A stretch of 36,842 nucleotides of DNA from Albidovulum sp. Lineage in GTDB: Bacteria > Pseudomonadota > Alphaproteobacteria > Rhodobacterales > Rhodobacteraceae. The first letter of the stretch is position 1. Every line of letters starts with the position of its first letter. Below are positions 8,003 through 15,939 of the stretch, piece after piece. The DNA is taken from NCBI GenBank assembly GCA_030837785.1, contig JAUQYA010000146.1, forward strand, positions 1 through 36,842, given 5' to 3'. Both the position numbers and the translations under genes were made by a program. Below the pieces are notes generated by a model. The model was given only the letters and a program-made list of their open reading frames with translations, had not been told where the DNA came from and searched no databases.

Positions 8003-9289
8003 ATGGCCAGCCGCACCGCGCCCTTTTCCCCCTTCGAGTTCATGATCGCCTGGCGCTACCTGCGGGCGCGCCGCGCCGAGGGCGGCGTCAGCGTGATGAC
8101 CTGGATCAGCCTCGTCGGCATCATGCTCGGCGTGATGGCGCTGGTGGCGACGATGGCGGTCAGGGCCGGTTTCCGGGCTGAGTTCGTTGACACGATCCTC
8201 GGCGCCAACGCCCATGTCTCGGTCTCGCGCGCGACCTATCTCGACGAAAACGGCGTGGCGACGCGGGCGATCCCGGATGCGGAGCGGCTGGCCGCCGACA
8301 TCCGCAGCATTCCCGGCGTCACCCGCGCCGCCCCGGTGATCCGCGGCCAGGCGATGGTGACGGCGAACGAGCGGTCGAACGTGGCCGAGGTCTACGGGAT
8401 CACGCTCGACGACCTGAAGACGATCCCGCGGGTGGCGGGCGCGGAGGACTCGCTTGGCGACATCGGCCGGTTCGACGAGGGCATCGCCATCGGCTCGGGC
8501 ATCGCCCGCGACCTCGGGCTCGGCATCGGCGACAGGGTCAGGCTGATCCAGCCCAACGGCGCCAAGACCGCCTTCGGCACCTCGCCCCGCGTCAACGCCT
8601 ACGAGGTCGTCTACATCTTCACCGCCGGGCGCTGGGACATCGACCGGACCCGCATCTACATGCCCTACGCCGAGGCGCAGGGCTTCTTCAACCGCGAGGC
8701 GGGGGCGGACGAGATCGAGGTCTTCGTGGCCGACCCCGAGAAGATCGACGACTATACGCTGCCGCTGCTGGAGGCCGGCGGCGAGGGGGTGCTCCTGTGG
8801 ACCTGGCGGGATTCCTCGGGGGCGTTCCTGAATGCGCTCTCGATCGAGGACGACGTGATGTTCGTGATCCTCTCGATCCTCGTGCTGATCGCGGCGATGA
8901 ACATCACCAGCGGGCTCGTCATGCTGGTGAAGAACAAGGGGCGCGACATCGGCATCCTGAGGACGATGGGGCTGACCGAGGGCTCGGTGCTCAGGGTCTT
9001 CTTCCTCTGCGGCGCCTTCACCGGGGTTCTGGGAACGGTCGCGGGGGTGATCCTCGGCTGCCTGATCGCCTGGAACATTGACGGCATCATGTCCTTCGTC
9101 AACTGGCTGACCGGCGGCGGGGCGTGGGACCCGTCGATTCGCGGCATCTACCGGCTGCCGGCGGAACTCCGGGCGGCGGACGTGGGCAAGGCGGTGGCGC
9201 TGTCGCTGGCCCTCTCGTTCGTCGTGACGATCTTCCCGGCGCGGCGGGCGGCGCGGATGAACCCGGTCGAGGCGCTGCGCTATGAATGA
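8003..9289 (+). CDS. lolC: Lipoprotein-releasing ABC transporter permease LolC/E
   Basis: This is the inner-membrane permease that extracts mature lipoproteins and hands them to LolA. The 428 residues have the LolC/E layout. A first membrane helix (about 30-50, VMTWISLVGIMLGVMALVAT) follows the conserved MIAWRYLRARR start. A periplasmic domain runs from about 60 to 270. Three C-terminal helices follow (about 285-305, 330-360, 390-415), ending in FPARRAARMNPVEALRYE. It is the only permease gene here, so it may function as a homodimer or LolF-like protein; a second permease elsewhere cannot be excluded. The stop overlaps the start of lolD by 8 bases, which implies translational coupling. Confidence 0.92.
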   Translation: MASRTAPFSPFEFMIAWRYLRARRAEGGVSVMTWISLVGIMLGVMALVATMAVRAGFRAEFVDTILGANAHVSVSRATYLDENGVATRAIPDAERLAADIRSIPGVTRAAPVIRGQAMVTANERSNVAEVYGITLDDLKTIPRVAGAEDSLGDIGRFDEGIAIGSGIARDLGLGIGDRVRLIQPNGAKTAFGTSPRVNAYEVVYIFTAGRWDIDRTRIYMPYAEAQGFFNREAGADEIEVFVADPEKIDDYTLPLLEAGGEGVLLWTWRDSSGAFLNALSIEDDVMFVILSILVLIAAMNITSGLVMLVKNKGRDIGILRTMGLTEGSVLRVFFLCGAFTGVLGTVAGVILGCLIAWNIDGIMSFVNWLTGGGAWDPSIRGIYRLPAELRAADVGKAVALSLALSFVVTIFPARRAARMNPVEALRYE

Positions 9290-9968
9290 GCCGGTGCTGG
9301 AGCTTCGCGGCCTGTCCAAGGCCTATCTGAAAGGCACGCCGGGCGAGGTGCGGGTGCTCTCGGGCCTCGACCTGACCGTGGCGCGCGGCGAGGTGGTGGC
9401 GCTGGTGGCGCCCTCCGGTGCGGGCAAATCCACGCTCCTGCACGTCGCCGGGCTTCTGGACACCGCCGACGAGGGCACGGTGGCGATCGCCGGGCGGCGG
9501 ATGACCGGCCTGCCGGACCGGGCCCGGACCGAGGCGCGCCGCGGCGAGGTGGGTTTCGTCTACCAGTTCCACCATCTGCTGCCGGAGTTCACGGCGCTGG
9601 AAAACATCGTCCTGCCCCAGCTTGCCAACGCGGTGACGAAGGCCAGGGCCGAGGTGCGGGGGCGGGAGCTTCTGGCGCGCGTCGGCGTGGCGGCGCGGGC
9701 CGACCACCGGCCGGCGGCGCTGTCGGGGGGCGAGCAGCAGCGCGTGGCCTTCTGCCGGGCGCTCGCCAATGCGCCGAAGCTTCTTCTTGCCGACGAGCCG
9801 ACCGGCAACCTCGACCCGGCGACCGCCGATCAGGTCTTCGGCGTGCTGATGGAACTGGTCCGTTCGACCGGGCTTTCGGCGCTGATCGCCACCCACAACC
9901 TCGAGCTTGCCGCGCGGATGGACCGGGTGGTGCGGCTCGACGCCGGGCGGATCGTGCCCGGATCGTGA
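9282..9968 (+). CDS. lolD: Lipoprotein-releasing ABC transporter ATPase LolD
   Basis: This 228-residue ATPase subunit powers LolC/E. Walker A reads APSGAGKST at 43-51, with alanine in place of the usual first glycine. The Q-loop is in VYQFHHLLPEFTALENI, where the FHHLLPEFTALEN stretch is diagnostic for LolD. The signature is LSGGEQQRVAFCRAL and Walker B is LLLADEPTGNLD, with the H-loop histidine in IATHNLELA. The start codon lies inside the end of lolC. Confidence 0.95.
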   Translation: MNEPVLELRGLSKAYLKGTPGEVRVLSGLDLTVARGEVVALVAPSGAGKSTLLHVAGLLDTADEGTVAIAGRRMTGLPDRARTEARRGEVGFVYQFHHLLPEFTALENIVLPQLANAVTKARAEVRGRELLARVGVAARADHRPAALSGGEQQRVAFCRALANAPKLLLADEPTGNLDPATADQVFGVLMELVRSTGLSALIATHNLELAARMDRVVRLDAGRIVPGS

Positions 9969-9991
9969 TGGCCGGATCGTGATCGGGCGAC

Positions 9992-10005
9992 CTGATCAGG
10001 ATCAA
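9992..10005 (+). promoter_or_regulatory. FNR/FnrL-type box upstream of the cytochrome pair
   Basis: CTGAT-CAGG-ATCAA matches the TTGAT-N4-ATCAA anaerobox at 9 of 10 half-site positions. It is centred about 60 bases before the start codon of the first cytochrome gene and just after lolD. FnrL boxes in front of c-type cytochrome genes are established in Rhodobacter. The assignment here rests on sequence match and position only. Confidence 0.55.
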
Positions 10006-10058
10006 GGCAACAGGCCCCGCGCCGACCGAGGATCGGGGTCAGATAAAGAGGAGACGCC

Positions 10059-10460
10059 ATGCTGAGACCCGCCGCCCTTCTGGCCTGCCTTGCCGCGCTG
10101 CCTGCCGAGGCCGCGGGCGACCTCGCGCTCGGCCGCGAGACCTTCGCCGGCGCCTGCGCCGCCTGCCACGGGGCGGAGGCGAAGGGCGACGGGCCGATGG
10201 CCGAGCTGATCTCGATCCCCATGCCCGATCTCACGCGGATCGCGGCGCGCAACGGCGGTGCGTTTCCCTGGCTGACGGTCGTGCACATGATCGACGGACG
10301 CAGCGGGCTCAGGGGCCACGGCGGGCCGATGCCGATGTTCGGCGCGCTCTTCTCCGGCGATACGGCGGCCGCCGACGCGCCGGACGGCACGCCGGTGATC
10401 ACCTCGGCCCGGGTTCTGGCACTGACCGACTGGCTCGCCTCGATCCAGGTGGCCGAGTGA
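10059..10460 (+). CDS. Small periplasmic c-type cytochrome (soluble)
   Basis: The 133-residue precursor has a signal peptide (cleavage likely near residue 19, after PAEA), so it should reach the periplasm and be matured by the cytochrome c assembly system. The heme motif CAACH is at 33-37. A methionine in GGPMPMFGALF is the probable sixth ligand. The segment LTRIAARNGGAFPW is shared with the next gene, showing the two are tandem paralogues. AAGAGGAG sits just before the ATG. No catalytic domain is present, so an electron-carrier role is inferred; partners are unknown. Confidence 0.85.
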   Translation: MLRPAALLACLAALPAEAAGDLALGRETFAGACAACHGAEAKGDGPMAELISIPMPDLTRIAARNGGAFPWLTVVHMIDGRSGLRGHGGPMPMFGALFSGDTAAADAPDGTPVITSARVLALTDWLASIQVAE

Positions 10461-10519
10461 GCCGGTTGCGGAGCCCGGCGCGGCGGGGCAGAGTGACGGC
10501 AACCGGCAGGGAGGGGACG

Positions 10520-10921
10520 ATGATCCGGACAGTCACGCTCGTGGTCGCCGCGGCGGCGATGCTGGCGGCCTGCGCGCCGGAACGCCAGGTTTCGGGCCGC
10601 GCGCTTTACGACGCCTATTGCGTCTCCTGCCACGGCGTGTCGGGGAAGGGCGACGGGCCGGGGGCGGCGGGGCTGCCGCATCCGCCCGCCGACCTGACCG
10701 GGATCGCGGCGCGCAACGGCGGCAGCTTCCCGATGGTGCGGGTGATGTCGGCGATCGACGGCTACACCCGCCGGGGCGACCGCGCCTCGGTGATGCCGGA
10801 ACTGGGCGCGGCGCTCCAGGAAGGCCCGGTCGTCCTCTACGACGCCGGTGACGGGGTGGCGACACCGACGCCGGCCAATCTGGTGGCGCTGGCGGAATAC
10901 CTGCGCGGACTTCAGCGCTGA
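10520..10921 (+). CDS. c-type cytochrome lipoprotein, paralogue of the preceding gene
   Basis: From the ATG at 10520, preceded by GGGAGGGGAC, the protein is 133 residues. An open frame reaches back to 10457, but only the 10520 start places the lipoprotein signal (AAAAMLAAC, acylated Cys18) at the N-terminus. The heme motif CVSCH is at 34-38 and the likely methionine ligand is in SVMPELG. LTGIAARNGGSFPM and the C-terminal helix (ANLVALAEYLRGLQ) align with the upstream cytochrome, so this is a duplicated pair in which one copy is soluble and the other membrane-tethered. It starts 59 bases after its partner and is probably co-transcribed. Confidence 0.85.
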   Translation: MIRTVTLVVAAAAMLAACAPERQVSGRALYDAYCVSCHGVSGKGDGPGAAGLPHPPADLTGIAARNGGSFPMVRVMSAIDGYTRRGDRASVMPELGAALQEGPVVLYDAGDGVATPTPANLVALAEYLRGLQR

Positions 10922-11009
10922 TCTCCGACCCGCCGCGCAAGGCATTGGTTTTCCGACGCAATCGTGATAGCCTCCGCACCACCTTCGATGGTGCGATGCG
11001 AGGGGCGTG

Positions 11010-12389
11010 ATGCCACTGCTGGCTTTTTACGAAAAGCACTACCTCCGCCTGCTCAAGGGCGTGGCCGCCGCCGCCGCCTGCGGGGCGCTGTTTTTCGCCG
11101 GCTATGTGAAGGGCTCGCCCAGTTCGGCGATGGCGGTTGTCGAAAGCCTGTCGTCCTATGCCGCCGGCGTCCTGAAGGCGGCCTGGGAACAGACGGCCGA
11201 TTCCCGGCCCGTCCACTTCCTGCAACCGTCGCGCTGGCCGGGGGAGGGCGTCACCGTCAACGATGTCCCCCAGCGCGCCGACCTCGTGCTTCTCACCGGC
11301 TTCTTCGACGACGATCCCGGCCTCAGGCTGATCCGCCGCGACGGCACGGTGGTGGCCTCGTGGCCGGCCGCCTTCTCCCGGCTGATGCCCGAACGGCTGG
11401 AGAAGCCCGGCGCGCCGGAGACGGACTGGAACGTCGACTTGCACGGGTCGCACATCGACCCCGACGGATCGGTGCTGCTCAACTTCGAATACCAGGGCAC
11501 GGTGAAGCTCGACCGCTGCGGCAAGCGGCTCTGGAGCCTTCAGGAGTTCAACCACCACACGCTGTCGGCCGCCACCGGGGGCGGCTACTGGATCGGCGGG
11601 CGGCGGATCATCAACCGACCCGACGATCCGGCCTTTCACCCGCTCACCAATCCGAAGCGGGACGGCGGTCGGATCGAGGATGACGAGATCCTCCGCGTCA
11701 GCGCCGATGGCGAGGTGCTGGCGCGAAAGTCGGTCTTCGCGCTGATGATGGAAAACGGGCTTGAACCGCTTCTGACCGCGACCGGCACGATGATGGGGGC
11801 CGACGCGCTGGATGACAACGAGATCCTCCATCTCAACAAGATCGACGAACTGACACCGGCGATGGCCGCGGCGTTCCCCGGGTTCGCGGCAGGCGATCTC
11901 GTCCTGTCGCTGCGCGACTACAACCTGGTGATGGTGGTCCGCCCCTCCGACTGGAAGATCCTGTGGCACAGCACCGGCCCCTGGCTGCGCCAGCATTCGT
12001 CGCGCTTCCTGCCCGATGGGCGGATCGCCGTCTTCAACAACAACAGCTACATCTTCGCGCTTCTGCCGGGCGACAAGTTGGATCTTTCCGCCCCGCCGCA
12101 CTCCAACGTCCTCGCCGTCGATCCGGTGACGGGGCGGAGCGAGGTGCTCTATGGCGACCGCGAGGGCGAGGTGCTGGAAAGCGTGGTGCGCGGCGCGATC
12201 CAGCCGCTGCCGGACGGCGGCATCCTGGTGACCGAGACCGAGGGCGGGCGGGCCTTCCAGATCGACCGCGCCCGTAACATCGTCTGGGAATACATCAACC
12301 GCTACGACGCCGAGAGCGTGATCGAGATGACCACCGCCGAAGCCTATCCGCGCGCCTACTTCACGGTGACGGACTGGTCCTGCCCGTAG
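11010..12389 (+). CDS. Membrane-anchored arylsulfotransferase-like beta-propeller protein
   Basis: The 459-residue protein starts with one membrane helix (about residues 12-32, LKGVAAAAACGALFFAGYV) and then a long periplasmic domain resembling the arylsulfotransferase (ASST) family, which transfers sulfate between phenolic compounds through a histidine intermediate. Supporting segments are VDLHGSHIDPDGSVLLNFEYQG, WSLQEFNHHTLSAATGGGYWIGG, QHSSRFLPDGRIAVFNNN and the repeated PDG blade motif. A GTG at 11007 directly precedes the ATG at 11010; the AGGGG at 11001-11005 is better spaced for the ATG. The next gene is an RTX protein on the same strand. Substrate is unknown, and a non-catalytic propeller is possible. 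Confidence 0.68.
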   Translation: MPLLAFYEKHYLRLLKGVAAAAACGALFFAGYVKGSPSSAMAVVESLSSYAAGVLKAAWEQTADSRPVHFLQPSRWPGEGVTVNDVPQRADLVLLTGFFDDDPGLRLIRRDGTVVASWPAAFSRLMPERLEKPGAPETDWNVDLHGSHIDPDGSVLLNFEYQGTVKLDRCGKRLWSLQEFNHHTLSAATGGGYWIGGRRIINRPDDPAFHPLTNPKRDGGRIEDDEILRVSADGEVLARKSVFALMMENGLEPLLTATGTMMGADALDDNEILHLNKIDELTPAMAAAFPGFAAGDLVLSLRDYNLVMVVRPSDWKILWHSTGPWLRQHSSRFLPDGRIAVFNNNSYIFALLPGDKLDLSAPPHSNVLAVDPVTGRSEVLYGDREGEVLESVVRGAIQPLPDGGILVTETEGGRAFQIDRARNIVWEYINRYDAESVIEMTTAEAYPRAYFTVTDWSCP

Positions 12390-12451
12390 CGGACCGGGGG
12401 GCGGATCGGCGCCTGTTCCGGCTGCCGGAGCCCGGGCGGCGTGACAACCGG

Positions 12452-12480
12452 TTGAAGAAAAAGCCAATGTGGACTATCGT
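12452..12480 (+). promoter_or_regulatory. Candidate sigma-70-type promoter for the RTX gene
   Basis: TTGAAG (12452-12457) and TATCGT (12475-12480) are separated by exactly 17 bases, in the 157-base gap before the RTX gene. Each hexamer matches 4 of 6 consensus positions. It lies in a local AT-richer patch, about 60 bases before the start codon. Confidence 0.4.
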
Positions 12481-12546
12481 TCCGCGTGTTGCCGCGCGAA
12501 CGCATTTCACGACTCGACCTTGGCTTCAACGCATTCGGGAGGGAAC

Positions 12547-14010
12547 ATGTCGCGGTCTTCGATGAACACGCAGGGCGTGGCGCTTGTGCCGGGGCTGACC
12601 CCGGTCTTCGGAACGCAGGGGAACGACACGATCGCCGCCACGGCGGAGTTGCAGGCGCTTTACGGACGCGCGGGCGATGACGTGCTGTCGAGCCTTTTCA
12701 ACAGCACCGCGCTTATCGGCGGCGCCGGCAACGACCGCCTGGACGTCGATCTGGACGTCATCGACGACGGGTCTTCCGCGACGGCCGATGCCACCTCGCG
12801 CGTGGACGGCGGATCGGGAGAGGACACGATCACGGTGGATGTGTCGCTGTTTGCCGACTTCGTCCCGGCAACGATCTCCGTTACCGTGGATGGCGGGGCG
12901 GGGTCGGACGACATCAGCGTCTCCTCGGTTTCTGATGCGCTGGGAGACAGCGTGGTGACGAACACGATCCGCGCCGGCAGCGGCAACGACGTGGTCACCG
13001 CGAGCGCGGTGGGCGGGAACTTCTTCGGCAATGAAAGCACGGCGATCAACGAGATCTGGGCCGGCGCGGGCAACGACCGTGTGACCGCGAGCGCCACGGT
13101 CTATTCCAACTCCAGCCTGCTGGCGAGCAACTTCCTGCATGGCGGCGCGGGCAACGACTACCTCGTCGCCAGCACTTGGGTGGATTCGAACGTCGCCGCG
13201 CCGGAGGGGCGCAACACGCTCATCGGCGGCGCGGGGAATGACACGCTGATCGCGGATCATTCGACGGACGGCGAGAACTTCTACACGACGCTGACCTCGA
13301 CGCTCGGCGGCGGCAGCGGCAACGACAGCCTGACCGCCACGATGCTGGCGCTGGCCGAGGACTCGTCGACCGGAACGAACATCCTCGACGGCGGGGCGGG
13401 CAACGACGTCCTTTCGGCGAGCATCGTCGCCGGAACCTCGTTCGGCCTCGGCGCGATGGCGTTCAACAGCCTTTCCGGCGGCAGCGGCAATGACAGCCTG
13501 ACGGCCTTCGCCGACGCCAACGCCTATGGCGACCCCTTCTATACCGGCAGCGCCCGCAACCTGCTCGACGGCGGGTTCGGCAATGACGACCTGACCGCGA
13601 CCATCGCTGCGGGCAGCGGCGGGGCGAGCGAGCTTTACGGCGGCGGCGGGAATGACCGGCTGGCGGCAACCGGCGGCGTCGACAACATCCTCGACGGCGG
13701 CGCCGGGCAGGACACGATCGCCGGCAGCGACGCGAGCGACCTGATCCGGGGCGGGGCGGGGGGCGATGACCTGACCGGCGGGCTCGGGGCAGACACCTTC
13801 GTCTTCGCCACCGGCGACGGCCGCGACACGATCCGCGACTTCGAGGACGGCGCCGACCTCATCCGCATCACCGCAGGCGCGGGCGATTTTTCCGCCGTGA
13901 CGGTTACCGGCCAGGGCTCCGACACGCTGATCAGCTTCGCCAATGTCGCGGTCCTGCTGGAAGGGGTGGACGCTTCGCTGATCGACGCGGGAGATTTCCT
14001 CTTCGCCTGA
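12547..14010 (+). CDS. RTX calcium-binding repeat protein, probably type I secreted
   Basis: From the ATG at 12547, preceded by GGGAGGGA, the protein is 487 residues and almost wholly RTX repeats. About fourteen GGxGNDxL-type calcium-binding motifs are present, but most recur every 27-31 residues rather than every 9, with serine/threonine-rich strands between them. The last few tighten to about 18 residues and end in GGLGADTFVF. The C-terminal region (DTIRDFEDGADLIRI ... AGDFLFA) resembles the serralysin-type C-terminal domain that carries the uncleaved type I secretion signal. There is no N-terminal signal peptide and no enzyme domain, so an extracellular structural or adhesin role is inferred. 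No type I transporter is in the window. Confidence 0.87.
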   Translation: MSRSSMNTQGVALVPGLTPVFGTQGNDTIAATAELQALYGRAGDDVLSSLFNSTALIGGAGNDRLDVDLDVIDDGSSATADATSRVDGGSGEDTITVDVSLFADFVPATISVTVDGGAGSDDISVSSVSDALGDSVVTNTIRAGSGNDVVTASAVGGNFFGNESTAINEIWAGAGNDRVTASATVYSNSSLLASNFLHGGAGNDYLVASTWVDSNVAAPEGRNTLIGGAGNDTLIADHSTDGENFYTTLTSTLGGGSGNDSLTATMLALAEDSSTGTNILDGGAGNDVLSASIVAGTSFGLGAMAFNSLSGGSGNDSLTAFADANAYGDPFYTGSARNLLDGGFGNDDLTATIAAGSGGASELYGGGGNDRLAATGGVDNILDGGAGQDTIAGSDASDLIRGGAGGDDLTGGLGADTFVFATGDGRDTIRDFEDGADLIRITAGAGDFSAVTVTGQGSDTLISFANVAVLLEGVDASLIDAGDFLFA

Positions 14011-14046
14011 GCCGGGCGGGCGCCCCGCGATCACGGCGGGAAGGCG

Positions 14047-14088
14047 GTGCGGCCCCGGAGGCAGCCCGGAGGCAGCCCGGGGCCGCAC
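14047..14088. terminator. Probable bidirectional terminator between RTX gene and metG
   Basis: A perfect 12-bp stem pairs GTGCGGCCCCGG (14047-14058) with CCGGGGCCGCAC (14077-14088). The 18-base loop contains a repeated GGCAGCCCGG. It fills the 79-base gap between two convergent genes. There is no T-run on either side, so termination is inferred from position and stem strength. Confidence 0.6.
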
Positions 14089-14089
14089 A

Positions 14090-15808
14090 TCAGGCCCTGA
14101 CGCCTGAGAACCGCTTCTGCCAGTCTTCCCGCTCCCCGTCGGCGATCTTGGCGAAGAGGACATCGGGCGTCTCGAACGCATGTCCGGGCTTCAGCGCGCT
14201 GAGTGCCTCGGCGACGGCGCCGGGCCAGGCCCGGTCGTCGCAACGCATCGCGCGGAGCATCGTGGCCGAGGCGTCGGGGATGAAGGGCTCCGAGAGGATC
14301 GCGTAGAGGCGGATCAGGTTGAGCCCGAGCCTGACCATCGCGGCCGCCCGCTCGGGGTCTTCCTTGACGACGGTCCAGGGGGCGGCGGACTGGAGGTATT
14401 CGTTGCCCGCGACCCAGATTGCGCGGAGTTCCGTCGCGGCCTTGCGCACCTCCATCGCCTCCATGTGGTCCTCGTAGGCGCGCACCCGGCCTTCCAGTTC
14501 TGCGATCAGCGCCGCCGCCCGCTCGCCGGTCTGGCCGCCCGCGGGCACTTCCTCGCCGTATTTCGAGCGGCAGAACTTGGTGATGCGGGAAACGAAGTTG
14601 CCGAGCACGTCGGCGAGATCCTTGTTCACCGAGGTCTGGAAGTTCTCCCAGGTGAATTCGCTGTCGGCGTTCTCCGGCGCGTGGCTGAGGAGCCACCAGC
14701 GCCAGTAGTCGGCGGGCAGGATCGAGAGCGCCTGGTCCATGAACACGCCGCGGCCCTGGCTGGTGGAGAACTGGCCGCCGTCGTAGTTGAGGTAGTTGAA
14801 CGACTTGATGTAGTCGACGAGCTTCCAGGGCTCGCGCGAGCCCATGATCGTGGCGGGGAAGGAGAGCGTGTGGAAGGGCACGTTGTCCTTGCCCATGAAC
14901 TGCACGTAGCGCACGTCGTGGGCACCCTTGTCGGTCCGCCACCAGCGTTCCCAGGCGGCGTCGGGCTGTTCGGTGGTGTCGGCCCATTCGGCGGTGGCGG
15001 CGATGTATTCGATCGGCGCGTCAAACCAGACGTAGAAGACCTTGCCCTCCATGCCCTGCCAGGGCGCGCCCGGAAACTGCACCGGCACGCCCCAGGAAAG
15101 GTCGCGGGTGATGCCGCGGTCCTGCAACCCCTCGCCGTCGTTCAGCCACTTCTTCGCGATCGAGGTGGTGAGGATCGGCCAGTCGGTCTTGCTGTCGATC
15201 CAGGCGGCGATCTCGCCCTTCAGCGACTTCTGCTTGAGGTAGAGGTGCCGGGTCTCGCGCACCTCCAGCTCGGTCGAGCCGGAGATGGCGGAGCGCGGGT
15301 TGATCAGGTCGGTCGGGTCAAGCTGCTTGGTGCAGTTCTCGCACTGGTCGCCGCGGGCCTTGTCGTAGCCGCAGTTCGGGCAGGTGCCCTCGATGTAGCG
15401 GTCGGGCAGGAAGCGGTTGTCGGCCACCGAGAAGACCTGCCGTTCGGCGACTTCCTCGATGAAGCCGTTCTCGCCGAGCGCCCTGGCGAAATGCTGGGTC
15501 AGCCGGTGGTTGCGCCCCGAGGAGGAGCGGCCGAAATGGTCGAACGAGAGCCGGAACCCGCCGGCGAGGTTCTTCTGGATCTCGTGCATCTCGGCGCAGT
15601 AGTGCTCCACCGGCATCCCCGCCTTGGCGGCGGCAAGCTCGGCCGGGGTGCCGTGTTCGTCGGTGGCGCAGATGAACATCACCTCATGGCCGCGCGCGCG
15701 GCAGTAGCGGGCGTAGAGGTCGGCCGGAAGCTGGGAGCCGACGAGGTTGCCCAGATGCTTGATGCCGTTGATGTAGGGGATTGCCGAGGTGATCAGAATC
15801 CGGGCCAT
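14090..15808 (-). CDS. metG: Methionyl-tRNA synthetase
   Basis: This class I synthetase charges initiator and elongator tRNA-Met. The 572-residue protein has the HIGH-type motif KHLGN (17-21). A single four-cysteine zinc knuckle follows (C143, C146, C156, C159). The ATDEHGTP loop is near 48-55 and WFDAPIEYI at 261-269. The KMSKS equivalent reads QFSTS (346-350), so both lysines are replaced. The anticodon-binding helical domain is C-terminal. It lacks the C-terminal tRNA-binding dimerisation domain of E. coli MetRS, as many short forms do. The start MARILITSAIPYING matches the family. Confidence 0.95.
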   Translation of the reverse strand: MARILITSAIPYINGIKHLGNLVGSQLPADLYARYCRARGHEVMFICATDEHGTPAELAAAKAGMPVEHYCAEMHEIQKNLAGGFRLSFDHFGRSSSGRNHRLTQHFARALGENGFIEEVAERQVFSVADNRFLPDRYIEGTCPNCGYDKARGDQCENCTKQLDPTDLINPRSAISGSTELEVRETRHLYLKQKSLKGEIAAWIDSKTDWPILTTSIAKKWLNDGEGLQDRGITRDLSWGVPVQFPGAPWQGMEGKVFYVWFDAPIEYIAATAEWADTTEQPDAAWERWWRTDKGAHDVRYVQFMGKDNVPFHTLSFPATIMGSREPWKLVDYIKSFNYLNYDGGQFSTSQGRGVFMDQALSILPADYWRWWLLSHAPENADSEFTWENFQTSVNKDLADVLGNFVSRITKFCRSKYGEEVPAGGQTGERAAALIAELEGRVRAYEDHMEAMEVRKAATELRAIWVAGNEYLQSAAPWTVVKEDPERAAAMVRLGLNLIRLYAILSEPFIPDASATMLRAMRCDDRAWPGAVAEALSALKPGHAFETPDVLFAKIADGEREDWQKRFSGVRA

Positions 15809-15895
15809 GCGCGCGCCTTTCCGTCCGTTGCCGGCGGTGATTTAGCGGCTTGGGCCGCCAAGGGCCAGAGGCTTTGCCAGAGCCGCCGGTCGCCG

Positions 15896-15926
15896 GCCCC
15901 GGGGGGTGGCCGCAGGCCCCCGGGGC
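15896..15926 (-). terminator. Hairpin downstream of the SDR gene
   Basis: GCCCCGGGGG (15896-15905) pairs perfectly with CCCCCGGGGC (15917-15926) around an 11-base loop. It lies 14 bases past the SDR stop, between the SDR and metG on the minus strand. No U-rich tail is visible, so it may simply stabilise the 3' end. Confidence 0.45.
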
Positions 15927-15939
15927 GGGGGTGCGCGCG

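Noticed and set aside
12600..13800. DNA-level tandem repeats in the RTX gene.
   Set aside because: They reflect the repeated GGxGNDxL protein motif with varying codons, not an independent DNA element.
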